This document shows, one piece after another, positions 40,599 through 52,489 of a stretch of DNA of 64,000 nucleotides. The stretch lies in NCBI GenBank assembly GCA_963971425.1, contig OZ020521.1, forward strand, positions 10,867,519 to 10,931,518. Reading direction: 5' to 3'. The notes beneath the pieces were generated by a model that made no database searches, was not told where the DNA came from, and worked only from the letters and a program-made list of their open reading frames with translations. A program made the position numbers and the translations under genes. This stretch comes from Bryoerythrophyllum caledonicum (Eukaryota; Streptophyta; Bryopsida; Pottiales; Pottiaceae). Every line of letters starts with the position of its first letter. The stretch's first letter is position 1.

Positions 40599-41395
40599 CT
40601 AGTAAGTGAGCTCCGCATATTGTTGTGAGAAGAGGCGCAAGGACTTAGTCTGAGAACCTAGAACTTCGTGTAGCAAGTAGTTGTTGGTGTTCCTTGGAGT
40701 CTTCACTAGAAGTGTGAGACCACGTGACTTCCTTGTTTCGAACTTCAACCTCGGTTGCCTTTTTTCCTTAGAGCTTCGCTCGAAAAACTTGTGCTCCATC
40801 GGTAGTGTCATTGAGGTTATTAGTGTCATCTTAGAGTTTGGTTGTATTTCCATTGTCCTCCAATCAACTACTACTCCAAGTATAACTTCTGCGTACACCA
40901 TTTATAAAATACATAGATTCACTTTGTTGCGGTGAACCATGGCCTTGTTGTAGATGTGTTGGTACACTTGGATGCACCACTCTTTGAATAGTTCATTGGT
41001 GCAGTAATTTAAGTTGCCCTTATCGTACCGCCAAAGCTGCAAATACCGCAAATGTGGCCACATTTGTCCCAAATGACACCACGCAATGTACTTTGCACAC
41101 TGTGTTAATGTCCATGGACTTGGTACATCTCCCTAGTCTCAAAATGCTTCAACTCACCATCAATGAACTTGTCTTTTGAGTGGGGACTGACAAGCAATGG
41201 ACCCTAGATGGAGATGTATGAGTTAATATTTGTAAACGCACCCAAGGTCTTGTACCATGAATCTAAGTAGCCTTTTTTTTTTTTTTTTCTAATTACGGAT
41301 ATTTAGAACTGTTAAACGTTGGTTTTAAAGGCTGAAAATGAGAAAAGAAGAGAAGCAATGTCTTTGCAAATAACTCTATTGGTGTTATGAATATA
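40599..41395 (-). other. Unassigned decayed coding-like DNA left of the Tc1 element
   Basis: The minus strand from about 41,250 to 40,599 reads with few breaks through segments such as 'DKFIDGELKHFETREMYQ' and 'EWCIQVYQHIYNKAM'. The family is not recognised; it could be an old transposase. No gene is called. Confidence 0.3.
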
Positions 41396-42892
41396 CAGTG
41401 GCAAACATAGTTTCTAGACAGTGAAGCATCTCTCCAATTTGTGTAGACTGTAGCGTAGTTGGTGGATTGATAAGAGATTTTTTGGTCTAGCTTTAATTAG
41501 TACACCACATGGCACCTAACTAACATTGAATTCCACAAAATATTCTACTTGTAGAGATTATACATGCAAAAATCATGAAGAGATGTGTACAACTTAATAT
41601 GCACACAACTTGTGCACATCACAATCTTTTCAATACAAATGCACTTGTGAGGCTTTTTGTTTTGGATTTCTTTTGTAAGATTTGGAGAGACCTTTAGTGA
41701 TTTGCTATGGCTCCTAGATGGTTCGAAAAACAACACAGGACAATTCTTGAAATGTATGAGCCAGACAACCCATATGGCGAGATTTCAGCAGTTTTGGGCC
41801 TTCTTTGAAGCACTTGTTTTGACATAGTGCAAAGGTTTTGTGAGAGAGGGAGTCTAAAAGACAAAACTTCACCCGGTAGACCTAGAATTCTTAATGAACG
41901 TAGTGACCATAACATTGTGAGGAGGTTAAATGATCGAAATACTAGTACAATTGGAGCTATAGGAAGAGCGTTTTGATCCAAAGGCAAACAATTGACTGAT
42001 GATAAAGTAAAGAGGAGTCTTTGGAAGCAAGAATTGAGAGCATGTGTGAAGACCAAGAAGCCACTTTTGACCAAAAAAAATGTTGAGCACGTCATTTGCA
42101 ATGGGCATGCAGATTGGGAGTTCTGAGGAGTTTTGGGTTCATGTCATTTTTTTTAATGAGTCCAAATTCAATCTTTTTGGTTTAGTTGGCCTTCAATATT
42201 ATTGGAGATTGAGTAGAGAACGTCTTTTAGATCAACATGTGCAATTTATATTCAAACATGGGGGAGGAAGCATAATGGTTTGGGGTCGTATAAGTTGGAA
42301 AGGAATTGACAAGCTTCATCTGATTAAAAGGAAGATGGATAAATATTTATTCCGCAACATTTTAGAGACGGAACTTATGAGTACTATACAAATGCAAGGT
42401 TTAGAAGATGATTAAGCTATTTTCCAAGATGACAATGACTCAAAACACATAGTACATTTTGTTGTAGATTGATTGCATGCTCAAAAATTTCTCTTAATTA
42501 AACAACCTCCAAAATCACTGACCTCAATTCACTAAAACATCTTTGGAATGAAGTATATTGTTGTCTGAGAAGCACTAAGAAGAAACCCACTAGTAGAAGT
42601 GACTTATAGCAGAAGATTCAAGAAACTTGGTATAATATAGAGCTTGATGTTGTTAGGAAGTTAATATGCTCTATGCCTCAAATTACTCTTAATGTCTATC
42701 CAGCAAGAGGTGGCTACACATTGTGGTAGTGTTTGTGAGTGCTTATGAGTCGAATCATTGAGTTGAAAAGGTGTTTTGTAATCTATGGTCTTGTTTTCTG
42801 TAATTAGTAAGCAATGAAAAGGAATTTCAGTAGATTTGACACTTGGTTTTCATAAAAAGCTTCACTTGTACAACTATTTGTGCTTGCCACTG
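41396..42892 (+). mobile_element. Tc1-type transposon, full length
   Basis: A 1,497-bp element flanked on both sides by TA. The ends are inverted: CAGTGGCAAACATAG at the left, and CAGTGGCAAGCACAAATAG reading inward from the right. Both arms share an inner GTGAAGC motif about 30 bp in. Length, TA duplication and CAGT-type ends are those of Tc1 elements. It contains the transposase relic at 41,707-42,729. Confidence 0.85.
41707..42729 (+). pseudogene. Tc1-like transposase relic
   Basis: The span is 341 codons, the length usual for Tc1 transposases, but it is broken by in-frame stops and by frame slips near 42,110 and after 42,415. The paired helix-turn-helix part reads 'SLKDKTSPGRPRILNE' and 'DDKVKRSLWKQELRACVKTK', with the G-R-P-R hook visible. 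The catalytic part reads 'VIFFNESKFNLFG', where the family has D-E-S, then 'GGGSIMVWGRISWKGIDKL' and 'AIFQDDNDSKH'. The D-L-N-P-I-E-N-x-W region appears as 'DLNSLKHLWNEV', so the last acidic residue is lost or displaced. The copy is inactive. The layout resembles animal and fungal Tc1 elements (DD34E) more than the plant mariner (DD39D) type. Confidence 0.8.
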
Positions 42893-44471
42893 TATATCAT
42901 CTGCAGGGATTATTTCGGAGAGGTGGCGTATGTGCAACGGTACAACACCACTCAAGGCGTTGCACCGGCCTCTGCATCCGGTGCAGAAGTGTCGCGTCAG
43001 AAGAACCAGCTAATACAGCGCTTGCTATGCTTTTGATGTGAAACTAGGTTGATAATTTCGGAGTGGAGAGATGATTTAGTGCAAACCTTATCGAAATTAG
43101 TTGAGGAATTAAAGCCTCAAGAACGCATCGAGTACAGAAATTCAGTCGGAGGACAAACCTTCAACAAGAGTACACATCAAACTTTGAGCCTTTATCGCTT
43201 GTTGCGCTTGTCCAGATGGGAGGGCATCGGTGAGCAAGGTGCCTTGAAGCTTGAAGAATATTCTTCGAGATGAAGTTTAGTGAGGAGAATATTTCATAGT
43301 GAGCAGGTGGTGTTTACTTTTTCATTTACATTGTAAGAAATGTTGCAATTTGATTTCTTGAGTAAAAGAAGGTTTTTGTCAGCTTGTTGCTACTACAATA
43401 CCTCATTTTATCATGTAGTACTCAAGCTCAGTGAATGGCATCATGAGTACTCTCATGTCACATTGATCAACGCACTCATGAAAGATTATGTTGAAGAACA
43501 TGAGTTTGAGATTCAGCAGAGTTCGAAGCTCGAGATTGCTAGCTTCAGCAAACTGGGAGCACTTGATGGTAAGCACAACTTCACGCTGTTAAAATTCGAA
43601 TGATTCAAGCTCCATACTAATATTTTCCAGAAAGAGCGCAGTTGGCTTAACCGAACATACATGCTGGCTACTATCAGTCACAAGAATCATGGCCAACTTC
43701 TGAACGTGAAAGACAACGCTACTTCCACCTTTACAATGAATTACACATCATTCCACATCATTACACATCATTCCACACAGTTATCTAGATAATATGAACT
43801 CTGAGAAGAAGAAAACGAAGACTCACCTCCTTTAGATCCATAGTGATATGGCCAGATAAACCAGCACTCAAGTCCTGCACAAGAAGTTATGAAAATATCA
43901 GCACTCGATCGATTGAATTTCTGACAGCTCTAATCAACGCTCTTCAAGGAAAATAGTTTACTTCAAAGACAGGAAATTAATTATGCACAAGATATACCTG
44001 ATCTGAAGCAGCCCCCATCCAATCAGCGCCATCCCATCCCCATGCCAGAAACAGAGTCAATACTTGATTGCTGAAAAACAGGATTGCATTCTAATAGCAG
44101 ATTCGATACATGAAAATTGTTTCAACCATTCGCCAAAGGCTGCAAGAACATTTACCCAACTTAACCTTCGTTTAATCCCATCTGCATCTCGTCATAACAT
44201 ACTCATCAACCGAGACATAACAGTTCCAACCCAGTCCCAAGTGCACCACCGGATACAGTACCTTTCGGCTTTCCCACATTTCTCAGCATAAATGGTAATA
44301 GAATGTGTCAACGACAGGGGTGCAATTAGTCATACCTATATGTTACGACTCCCCAACGTCGTTTAAAGGTTAAATCATTCATGAAGTACAATATTGTAAC
44401 AGAAATTGTCTAACCTACTGATTGCACAAATATGGTTCAAGGATTTCTTGACTACCCGACATTCAAATGAA
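42893..44471. other. Intergenic, weak coding-like fragments
   Basis: The Tc1 element split a stretch that continues on the right as 'DYFGEVAYVQRYNTTQGVAP' (42,908-42,967, plus). This faintly recalls DUF3455 proteins, but too little is left to call. Frames at 43,049-43,273 and 43,340-43,603 are unrecognised. A short repeat 'attacacatcattccacatc' lies at 43,740-43,785. The last 200 bp should be the 3' flank of the GT14 gene. Confidence 0.3.
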
Positions 44472-45959
44472 CTAATCATATCCCAAAACTGGAGACAAAC
44501 TGAGCAAATTGGCCATGGTTTCAGGCGTGCCGCTGAACTTCCTGGCGAAGAGGAAGCACGGCGAGTTGGGCACGCCGTTATATACACACGACTTCTCGCT
44601 GGTTTCACCCCTCATCTTTTCGTACTGATAGAAGCCGTGCGCGTTGAAAGTGAGATTCTGGAAGCCCTGGATGAGCGCAGGGGTGACGTTGGATGCGTTA
44701 AACATGACGGGCGAGGTTTGGCCGCGTATATGGCCCACCCAGTTAACGTACACCAGGGAGCGATGCGCAATGGAAAGCGGATCCAGGACGGTGAACAGGG
44801 TGGGGATATAGACCTCGGACGAAAAGCCCGTCCTGTACCAGTGGTGTTTGAATCTGGGGAAGTAGTAGCGGTCGCCCACGATCAGGCCCGCGTGGCGCCG
44901 GTGCACCGTGATCCACGCCTCGCCTTTGCGCACGAACTGCATAGGGACCGCCATGTCGCCCGTGGTGCGGACCCAGTTGTGGCGCCGAAACTGATTTTTC
45001 GTGTTGTACGCCTCCACGAAGCTGCGGTCGGACCGCGTGATGTAGTCGTAGGCAAACGGGAACGAGCGGATGGGGACGCTCGAGTCGCAGAGCACGTGGA
45101 ACCACGCGTTCGGGGTGGTGGAGTCCAGGAGCGCGTAAGCTAGCAGGCGCCGGACGGCTGCCGGGAGCGAGATCTTCCACTTGTTGACCGGCTGGCTGGG
45201 GATGGTGCGTTTGTGGAAGAGGGACCCGGACGCGAACTGGTGGTGCCGGTTCGTGTCGTGCACGTAGATGGAGTACTTGTCCTCGTGGCCAGCGAAGAAC
45301 TTCTTCCAGACTGGCTCCGAGGCAATGGCACCGCGCGTGAGGAAGAGGAAGGCGATGCGCGGCGTGCCGGGCGCCATGGGCCGCTTGGCGTGGCGGTAGG
45401 CTGCGCAGAGCGCTTGCTCGTCGTTGAAGGCGCCCGTCACCCAGTCCCGGTACGTCATGGTGAGATTGTCGTCGACGCGGTGTTGCCTGCAGCCCCAGAT
45501 GTCCGAGTCCGCTTCGGAGAAGTATGAATTCGGTGGAATTTGCAACTGTGCTGATGGCGATTCGTCGGACTCCGTGAGCTTCACCACCTGCTGCTTCCGC
45601 TCATTCTCCTTTCGCTTGAGCTCATCTTCCCTCTGCTCCAGCTCAGCCTCCTTTTGCTTCAGTTCAGCCTCCCTTTCCTTCACCTCAGCATCCATTTGAG
45701 GTTCCGAGACCGGAAGATCGTTGGGAAGAGTATTTGAAGGGAGCTCGTCCAAACTAGAGCTGGATAGCGTTGTGTTGATATATGAAGAATTATCTACCAT
45801 GGCAAAAGGGCAGTGGTTTGGGACGGGAGGGCTTCCGTTCCATGTGACGATCTGCAGCGCTAGCAACAGCACAAGCGCCAGGGCGGCCAACACCTTGGTC
45901 ATGTTGTTCACGCTCCATTTGTTCCACTGGCCGTCGGATTGATGATAAGTCGGCAGCAT
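44472..45959 (-). CDS. GT14 (core-2/I-branching, BC10-like) glycosyltransferase
   Basis: Golgi type II membrane protein of the plant DUF266/BC10 group, thought to add sugars to cell-wall glycoproteins or polysaccharides. Uninterrupted single exon of 495 residues starting ATG at 45,959. Residues 1-20 are cytosolic and 21-39 ('KVLAALALVLLLALQIV') are the membrane anchor. Residues 50-90 are a Ser/Asn-rich stem and 90-130 a Glu/Lys coiled-coil stem. The catalytic domain starts at about 195: 'RIAFLFLTRG', 'KYSIYVHDTN', 'WFHVLCDSSVPIRSF', 'RKGEAWITVHRRHAGLIV', and towards the end 'SPCFLFARKFSGT'. These match the family's P-x-I-A-F-x-F-L and G-x-Q-W-x-x-x-x-R-x-x-A blocks. Codon use is GC-rich, as in the MAP70 gene, and unlike the transposon debris. 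The acceptor and donor are not predicted. It looks functional. Confidence 0.92.
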   Translation of the reverse strand: MLPTYHQSDGQWNKWSVNNMTKVLAALALVLLLALQIVTWNGSPPVPNHCPFAMVDNSSYINTTLSSSSLDELPSNTLPNDLPVSEPQMDAEVKEREAELKQKEAELEQREDELKRKENERKQQVVKLTESDESPSAQLQIPPNSYFSEADSDIWGCRQHRVDDNLTMTYRDWVTGAFNDEQALCAAYRHAKRPMAPGTPRIAFLFLTRGAIASEPVWKKFFAGHEDKYSIYVHDTNRHHQFASGSLFHKRTIPSQPVNKWKISLPAAVRRLLAYALLDSTTPNAWFHVLCDSSVPIRSFPFAYDYITRSDRSFVEAYNTKNQFRRHNWVRTTGDMAVPMQFVRKGEAWITVHRRHAGLIVGDRYYFPRFKHHWYRTGFSSEVYIPTLFTVLDPLSIAHRSLVYVNWVGHIRGQTSPVMFNASNVTPALIQGFQNLTFNAHGFYQYEKMRGETSEKSCVYNGVPNSPCFLFARKFSGTPETMANLLSLSPVLGYD

Positions 45960-47357
45960 TTAGGAAACTCTATCAGCGATCGTGGCAAAACCTAGAGTTG
46001 AGTATCTTCAACCCAAGCGAACAGATCCAAGTTGCGCTGGTCGACACAGAGGTGACATCTCGCCAGCTAGCGCCTCCTGTGTGAACAATCTTCCAAGTAA
46101 GTACTCTGAAAGATTCTGAAAGATTCTGAAACAGGAAGTGCAAGAGCATTGTAATTGAAGGCATCAATACTCATCTCACAAAATCAGAATAAGCAGAATT
46201 TTGAAATGTGACAAGAATATTAGGTCCAACATTGACTTAGAAGTACTGTTCATCGCTTGTAAAAAAAGCTACATCAAGGTCCTGACTGCGTCCACACGTC
46301 AGACTCGGTGTTACGGAGATTTATACTGGACTCTGTAGTTGAGTTTTGATACAACCTTCGTAACCGTCTAAAACCCCGAGCAAGTAAAGAAAAAGGAAAG
46401 AGAAAAAGTACGAGTCAGGAGTGAACCATAAAGAAGAACCGTGTACGTCTGGCAAATCATACAAAAGGAAGCATGACCTTTCACAAGAAAAGACCAAATC
46501 CAGATACGAAACCTATCACCTCGCCCGTGGATTAACACAGCAGGACTTTTTCACATCAAATTTCAAATCCTCAGCAACTTATTTCAGTTTGAAAAACGAT
46601 TCGTTATGCACAAGATTATGTTTAATCACTTCAACTCGCGGAAAAATCTGAATGGAATAGTACGGCTTCAACTGAAAACAATCGAGGTCGAAATTGGCGC
46701 GGCTGTGAACATGTGACTCTCACGAATTAGCTAGGTTTCATTCCGCATCAACAAAAGTACTACACCAAAGCCCTAGAATCATTGAAAATCAACAAGTGCT
46801 ACAAGAATCCGAGAGTCCGACTCTCACTGCCGATCCGATTGACACTACTTAAAAAATCAAAAACTCGAACAAAACAGTACGGCTCCAGTAAAGAACCTCG
46901 ACAAGTTCAAAAAACAAAATCCAGGCAGACGCTTTCGGCGAGGTCTGCGGCACTTGACTGATTCTTAAGCAGTTCGCTTTCCACCGCTCCACTCAGTAAC
47001 GGCATCGACAATCGGAGCAAAAGTCCTAAAATCGATATACCTTCGGCGATCGAATCCGAATTCAGAAACCAGACTAACAACTCGACACTGGAACGTGACT
47101 TTCAGATCGGATCTAGAAACAACTCAAACAAAGCAGTTCTGATCAAACAATCAACTAACGTCGTCTTAGAATCACATCTTTCTCGCGCCCAAGATCACTA
47201 GGGTCATAAACGTCCGCGCACACACATGTCACTTTATTGACTTCAAAAACTTGCCTCCGCTCGTCTCCAAGCTCCAAGCTCCCGCCCTCTCTCCCCCAGA
47301 AATTCTTGGTCCAGACTCCAGAGAGAAGTACGATGAGTTGAAGTGTTCAACTCACTA
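45960..47357 (-). other. GT14 upstream region
   Basis: No domain-bearing frame on either strand. Mixed composition, richer in C and G than typical repeats here. If the TATA-like box at 47,358-47,371 is real, this region holds a 5' untranslated region of about 1.3 kb that probably contains an intron. Otherwise it is promoter. A triple 'gaaagattct' repeat lies at about 46,107-46,130. Confidence 0.4.
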
Positions 47358-47371
47358 CCTTAAATAAAAAG
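47358..47371 (-). promoter_or_regulatory. TATA-like box upstream of GT14
   Basis: On the minus strand this reads CTTTTTATTTAAGG, followed about 30 bp downstream by the start of a stretch with CT- and GA-rich tracts typical of plant leaders ('ctctctggag', 'gggggagagagg' on the minus strand). It is 1.4 kb from the start codon, so the link to the GT14 gene depends on an untranslated intron. Confidence 0.25.
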
Positions 47372-47698
47372 CGGCAATGTGCCAGGTTAAGTACAAGTGA
47401 AAGGACCGGCAGTGGCCGCCAAGGGCTTGATGGTCAAAGTGAACATGGCTACAGTGAATGGCGAGGTAAACCTATAATTAAGGGATAAAGCCCCCTTCCC
47501 ACCAGTAGGTTGGCTGGAGCTTGTGGTGAAGGCGGATAGTGGATTGTTTATGTTGATTTTGCACCATAAAAAAGTGGTAACTATCTTCCTACGTGGCATC
47601 CTACTTGACAAGTGAGTTATCTATAGTGGGCAGAGAGGTTATGGAGTGTTGATGAAGAGTAAATTTGTTGCATGCCATGAATAGTAGAGAAAAGTAGG
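47372..47698. other. Intergenic, nothing seen
   Basis: No repeat or reading frame with support between the putative GT14 promoter and the MITE. Confidence 0.4.
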
Positions 47699-47919
47699 TA
47701 CACTGATTTTGATGTTTAGTGTCATGGGCAGTAAATGACTTGTAAGTGCTGTAAGTTTTCACTCTTCATGAATATTTTTACAGACCATGTCCACTATGAT
47801 CCCCCTCTATGAGTAGTATAGATTGTTGTGCTCATAGTAAAAATTTATGTTAAAAGTAAAAACATACATCATTTACAAGTCACTTACTACCCATGACACT
47901 AAACATCAAAATCAGTGTA
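47699..47919. mobile_element. MITE family M, copy 1
   Basis: 221-bp palindromic element. The ends TACACTGATTTTGATG and, internally, TTTAGTGTCATGGGCAGTAA are inverted at the other side over about 65 bp. The interior is A/T-rich and non-coding. The outermost TA may be a TA target duplication, as in Stowaway-type MITEs. The same element occurs at 54,718-54,932, with a relative at 55,425-55,642. Confidence 0.85.
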
Positions 47920-47959
47920 GTGGTGGAAGAAGAAGAAGACGTTATTTTCAAGTTTTCAT

Positions 47960-49330
47960 TAGTATAGGAGTTTGGACATTGCATGTTGGATAGCAAGGGT
48001 GTTGATTTTTGAGAATGTCTTTTTAATTGGATTAATGGGGTTGTTGAATGTTTTTTTAAGACATTTCATAGAGGGGATAAAGGTAGTAGCTCTAGCTTGA
48101 GCGGCAATGACAGTAAGGAGGTTAACTTTCCATCCAAGGACTGCAATGTCATTAAGAAGTGGTTTATATTTATCAGTTTTGTTTTTGATTGCTTATGGGG
48201 AAAATTTATCATTACAATATTTGAATTTGATAAATTGGATAGTAAGGTTTGTATTTATGTGGTCCGGCGGGGAGTCTTTATATGGTAGTCCTTGACGCAT
48301 AGTATGTCTTGTTTAAGTCTAGCATTACAATGACATCTTTGGGTTTCACATATGCATGGAAGTAGCCATAAAAGGATGGTGTTTTCTTGTGGGTTGTTGT
48401 TGAAGGGTCCGTCGTTCATAAGTATGAAGCACCTAGATTTGTCTAAGGATATTATTAGTTTTTGGATTTCCCATACTGCTTTGTTGTGTCTTTTGACGAT
48501 TAGTGAGTGTATGTGATGGTTTTGGCATTTGAGGAGAATGTGTAGCCATGTGTTCGGGTTTGTGGAGGTGCATATTGCGCATGTTATGGATAGAAATCAT
48601 TTTATTTGAAAGAATAATTATATTCTAGCATTCTCCATGTATTGATCCGTTCTAAATTTTATGATACATGTTCTCTGTGAGTCTATGATAAGGAGATTTG
48701 TCTAAAAGTCATTGAAGAGTTTGTTGTCAATGTTTTTATTTTGCATTTGTTTTTCTAAATTTGGATTTTTTGGTTAATTGTGTCAAGTTATTATAAAAAT
48801 CGTGTGTTTTGAGGTGCTTGTTAAGGAACCTTATAGGGCCTTTGTCTGGGGTGGTATCCATGGATGGCCATATATTTCTTTGGTAATAGTATGGTGTTGT
48901 GGGAGCATGTTCGTATATGTGTTTGCTTTGCCTATGTTCCTTGTCTCTTCGTAGTTTGGATAATTTGTCCGCTTCTTCATTTCCATCAATGTTAACATGG
49001 GCTCTTACTTTGTATAAATCTGTAGGTTGTGTACGTGATTGTGGCATTTGTACCATTGAGGTGGGAATGGTTTTGTTGGGGTGACTATTATGTATGGTAG
49101 GGTGTTGTATTCGTGTGTTTAGGAGATATAGTATGTTTACGCAGTCGATAAGATGTGTGCAGGTTCGTTTGGATATTTTTTGGTTAAGATTTGTAGTGTT
49201 TTGTGGTGTCGGAATACGTATGTCACGTATGTATCTCCTTGAGCGTTTCTGATGTCAAAAACACCCCAAATTTTGACTTGTGTATCGTTCCTTGGATTTT
49301 GTGAAGTAGTTAGCCAGATCTGATCCATTT
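47960..49330 (-). pseudogene. Non-LTR retrotransposon 3' end with RNase H
   Basis: The minus strand, read from 49,330 down with frame slips, gives an RNase H domain whose C-terminal block is clear in the 49,056-48,736 frame: 'KVRAHVNIDGNEEADKLSK'. This is the conserved V-x-x-H-x-x-x-x-G-N-E-x-A-D segment of LINE RNases H. It is followed near 48,560-48,420 by a zinc-knuckle-like tail: C-x-x-C, then 'WLHILLKCQNHHIH', 'RHNKAVWEIQKLI' and 'RCFILMNDG'. Last comes a conserved C-terminal stretch shared with the copy at 3.5-3.9 kb. Stops and frameshifts make it inactive. No reverse transcriptase is present in the window; the element is 5'-truncated, as is common for LINEs. Confidence 0.7.
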
Positions 49331-50314
49331 CAACTTTACGTTATATCCTTTCTTCAACTCTCTTTATTTTTTCTGATCTATCCGGTCAACCATTCCTTCC
49401 GGTTGGCCAAAAAGTTCTCCTTTCCTTCCATGTACATTTCCGTACCCGGAGTCCTCTTAATAAGTGACATTACTCAAGCTCTAGTTTATCCTTGTGATAT
49501 TAGCTATCGGAGGGTGGGTCCTGATCAAGGAAAGAGATGGTGCTCAAAACTCTCCTTCCGTATATTATAGTGGTGAAAGAATCCACTTTTCAAAACAACC
49601 AAAGCAATAAGAAAACAAAAACAAAAACAAAAACAAAAGGACAATGCGTTCTTCCTCACAACCGTAGGGAATGCCGCCGGTCACGCAGAAAGTACCTACT
49701 CACCCTTCCCAAATACTACAAAGACAGATTTCTATGAATTCCGGATCCGGTTTCGGTTAATGATCCTACATGTACTTCATCACAATTGTAGGGAACGCCG
49801 CCAAACAACAGCAAGAAGAAAACACACAAGCAAAAACCTCCAACCCATTCACGGAATCCAAACGAAACTAGATCTAAAATCCACCTTCTCTACAACAACA
49901 CTCGGGCATCACCAAGGCACTCATCCATTAGCTAATTGGGTCACTCCTCTCCAAGGATACTAGGGAGCACAACAAATGCGAAGATAAGGGGATGAAGATT
50001 AAAGATGTGAATAGCTTGCAACCATTTCACTTTTGTACACAAAATATCTCTCAAGGTTCTAAAAATTTGGATAGCACACAAAGTCAACACCGCCGTCAAA
50101 TCTCCAAAAAAGGCCACCAAAAACCATCTGAAGACCACCTGACCAAATCCGAAATCCCCAGATCAGATCCGAAAATCTCAGATCAGATCCTCGAATTATG
50201 GTATGATTTCGTCCAAACTTCCAATAAAAAATCCTAACTACCGGGCTTCAAAACCCCATTGTTCAACCTACTCTCGATTTCTAAATCAATTGTCTGGTCT
50301 TCTTAACCTAATCC
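49331..50314. other. Intergenic, nothing firm
   Basis: Lys/Thr-rich short frames and an (AAAACA)-type run near 49,610-49,640; 'gtagggaa.gccgcc' occurs twice (49,663-49,680 and 49,788-49,803). No gene recognised. Confidence 0.4.
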
Positions 50315-50694
50315 CTACTTTTTGCTGGATCCAGATGCCTCGGCCTTGACTTCTACCGGAGTGCCCGCAATTGGTGACACCTCGTGATCTTCCTTGCACT
50401 CTTGGTCCTCCTCTTGCACGGCGATCATCTTGCTCACAAGAGTCTTCTCCTCAATCTCTAGCACTACCGCCCGTGAAGATTCCCTTGTCTTCCGCATGGA
50501 CGTCGATGCGGAGGTCGTTCTTTAAGCCCTAAACACCCCATCCGCTTCAGGTTCGCGTCGAGGGCTTTCTCATCCTTCATGTCCTCTCGTACCCCTAGAA
50601 CCACATTCCGGAGATTGATCGGAAGCTCCCTAACTGCTCGGCTGCTCGACGCTTTCACCATCTTCTCCGCCGTCATGATCATGCACCCACACAA
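50315..50694 (-). pseudogene. Unrecognised short ORF with a frameshift
   Basis: Two minus-strand frames overlap at about 50,464-50,497. The first (ATG at 50,676, 'MTAEKMVKASSSRAVRELPI') and the second ('RKTRESSRAVVLEIEEKTLV' ending 'EVKAEASGSSKK') have the charged composition of a real protein, and a one-base slip would fuse them into about 120 residues. The repeated S-R-A-V motif in each half suggests an internal duplication. The family is unknown; a LINE ORF1-like protein is one possibility. Confidence 0.35.
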
Positions 50695-51635
50695 ATGACC
50701 TCTATTGTTCCGCAGCTAGATCCTTACCCTGCTCAAAACCCTAACCCCAATCCTCACACAGTCGCTTACTACACGCAGGCCCTTGATGGTCGTTCCTTCT
50801 GATAGAAACATTATCCTCTCAAAGCACAAAACAACAAAAAAAAACAAGAAAATGTGTGATACTTGTCCTCCGGCGGTTATTTATAATTGTCGGATGACCG
50901 TTATTTTTCTCCACTTCCGGATAGATCCGTTAGACCCACGTTCGATTTCGGGCATCTGGAATCTTATCATGTGTTAACCGGATGTTTAGAAACACCCATC
51001 TTTCACGCTCCGTAGATGATTTCTAAGGCACCTTTTCCTTCTCCCCCATCCAGTTGTTCTTTAACCTTTCCTTAACACTTTTATTGTTTTAAGGAGTTGA
51101 CTGTCATGGCCAATTGATAAAACTAATAAAAACATAATATTAACAAAAGCTAACTAATTAAAAATATAAAAAAATTATCTCACTAAAGCACTCATTACTC
51201 TGAGTGACTTCCGAGGCGAAAAGTAGGTTCCAACATGTGGACAACCATCATTTATGCTCTAATAATGTTTTGTAATCCGTGTAGTCGTTTTGGCAATTTT
51301 AATGTCTTTTGATGCATTGTACATACCATATCCAACTTTTTTACTATGCTAATTACCAGGGCTTACTTCTGTTGGTTCCTTAAATGATCCAACTCTATTG
51401 GTTCCTTAAATGATCCGACTGTATAGTAGTAGTGTTTGGGGTTGAATTTAAAGGATAAATTTGTATCATAATTTGGAAGTGGTGCTATGTGGTTTGTAAG
51501 CGTTTGGTTAAGGTTTGGGTATTTGAATTTTGATCATTGCTTGTTGTGGTTAACTATGGTGTTTGTCGCCGTTGGTGGAGCAATGTAATGTAGCCTTGTT
51601 TTATATTTAGGCTCTTGGTTATCAATTTGAGTTGT

Positions 51636-52091
51636 TTAAGGTTTGTTTTGGATCCTATGTTGGTATTTTTCTGGTGTATACACATTATTTGTAGTGTGAA
51701 TTTTTCTATTCTTGGTTTGATTAAATCTGTTGGTATGGAAGGCTCGTTGTATGTTTTTGTATATGCCGCAAAATAGGCTTAGTATGTGGGTGTCTAAGAA
51801 TGAGCCTATGTGGGAGTTGGAGCTTTGATACAAACTGTCGTCCGGAAATATAATGTATGTTATGTTGGATGAGTTATGTTTTGCTGCTAGTCTAGCCTAA
51901 TGTATGGCTTGTTGGGCATCTTTTTTAGTGTGTGGATGTGCATATCCAATGCCAATCCATTTATATTCATAAGCTTTGCCGAGCCAGCCAAAGACTTTGT
52001 CCCATGAGAATGGAGAGAATAATTTATTTAGTTTTATAGAACATGTGACTAGAGATAAGAAGTATGAGGGTAGTGGTGGAGATATGGACAT
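51636..52091 (-). pseudogene. Possible RNase H/LINE scrap
   Basis: The minus strand reads 'KVFGWLGKAYEYKWIGIGYA', a stop, and then 'QSSNSHIGSFLDTHILSLFC' in the same general frame. The W-x-G-x-G-x-A followed by a D-D-S segment recalls the N-terminal part of an RNase H domain, which would fit another copy of the LINE seen at 48-49 kb. Support is weak. Confidence 0.25.
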
Positions 52092-52102
52092 TGAGATAAA
52101 CT

Positions 52103-52478
52103 ACACCAAAGACTAAATATAGTGTGGATTCATTGGTATCGTGGGTGAAAAATGATGTGGACCACATTAATTTGATGTGAACACATTTTAACATGTGTCA
52201 TGCCATTCTTTGTCACCTCATCGCCACTTACTACCAAATATCTTCCACTCCCCCTCGCTTGCCGCCACCTCACCGCCACTTGCCGCCCCTCGCTGCCACC
52301 TCTCCATATTCCACATTGATTTTGTGTCAACAATTTTGATATATCCTACACTATTTTCTAACGAACATAATTTGATGTGGATTATGAATTGAGGTGGACG
52401 ACTATAATTTGCGTGTACTGGAATTAGTGTAGCTATTTTGAAATAGTCTGGTCCACACTATATGCAGTGTTTGGTGTA
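52103..52478. mobile_element. MITE-like inverted-repeat element
   Basis: The left end 'tacaccaaagactaaatata' continues 'gtgtgga'. The right end, reverse-complemented, is 'TACACCAAACACTGCATATA' then 'GTGTGGA'. Internal segments 'gatgtggaccacatt' and 'gatgtggattatg' repeat. It is about 375 bp and non-coding. Confidence 0.6.
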
Positions 52479-52489
52479 CTCCACTATAC

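Noticed and set aside
42908..43036. DUF3455-like fragment 'VAYVQRYNTTQGVAP'
   Set aside because: A single short resemblance from memory; too little sequence to support a family call.
44406..45527. Plus-strand frames of up to 245 codons
   Set aside because: Antisense shadows of the GC-rich GT14 gene.
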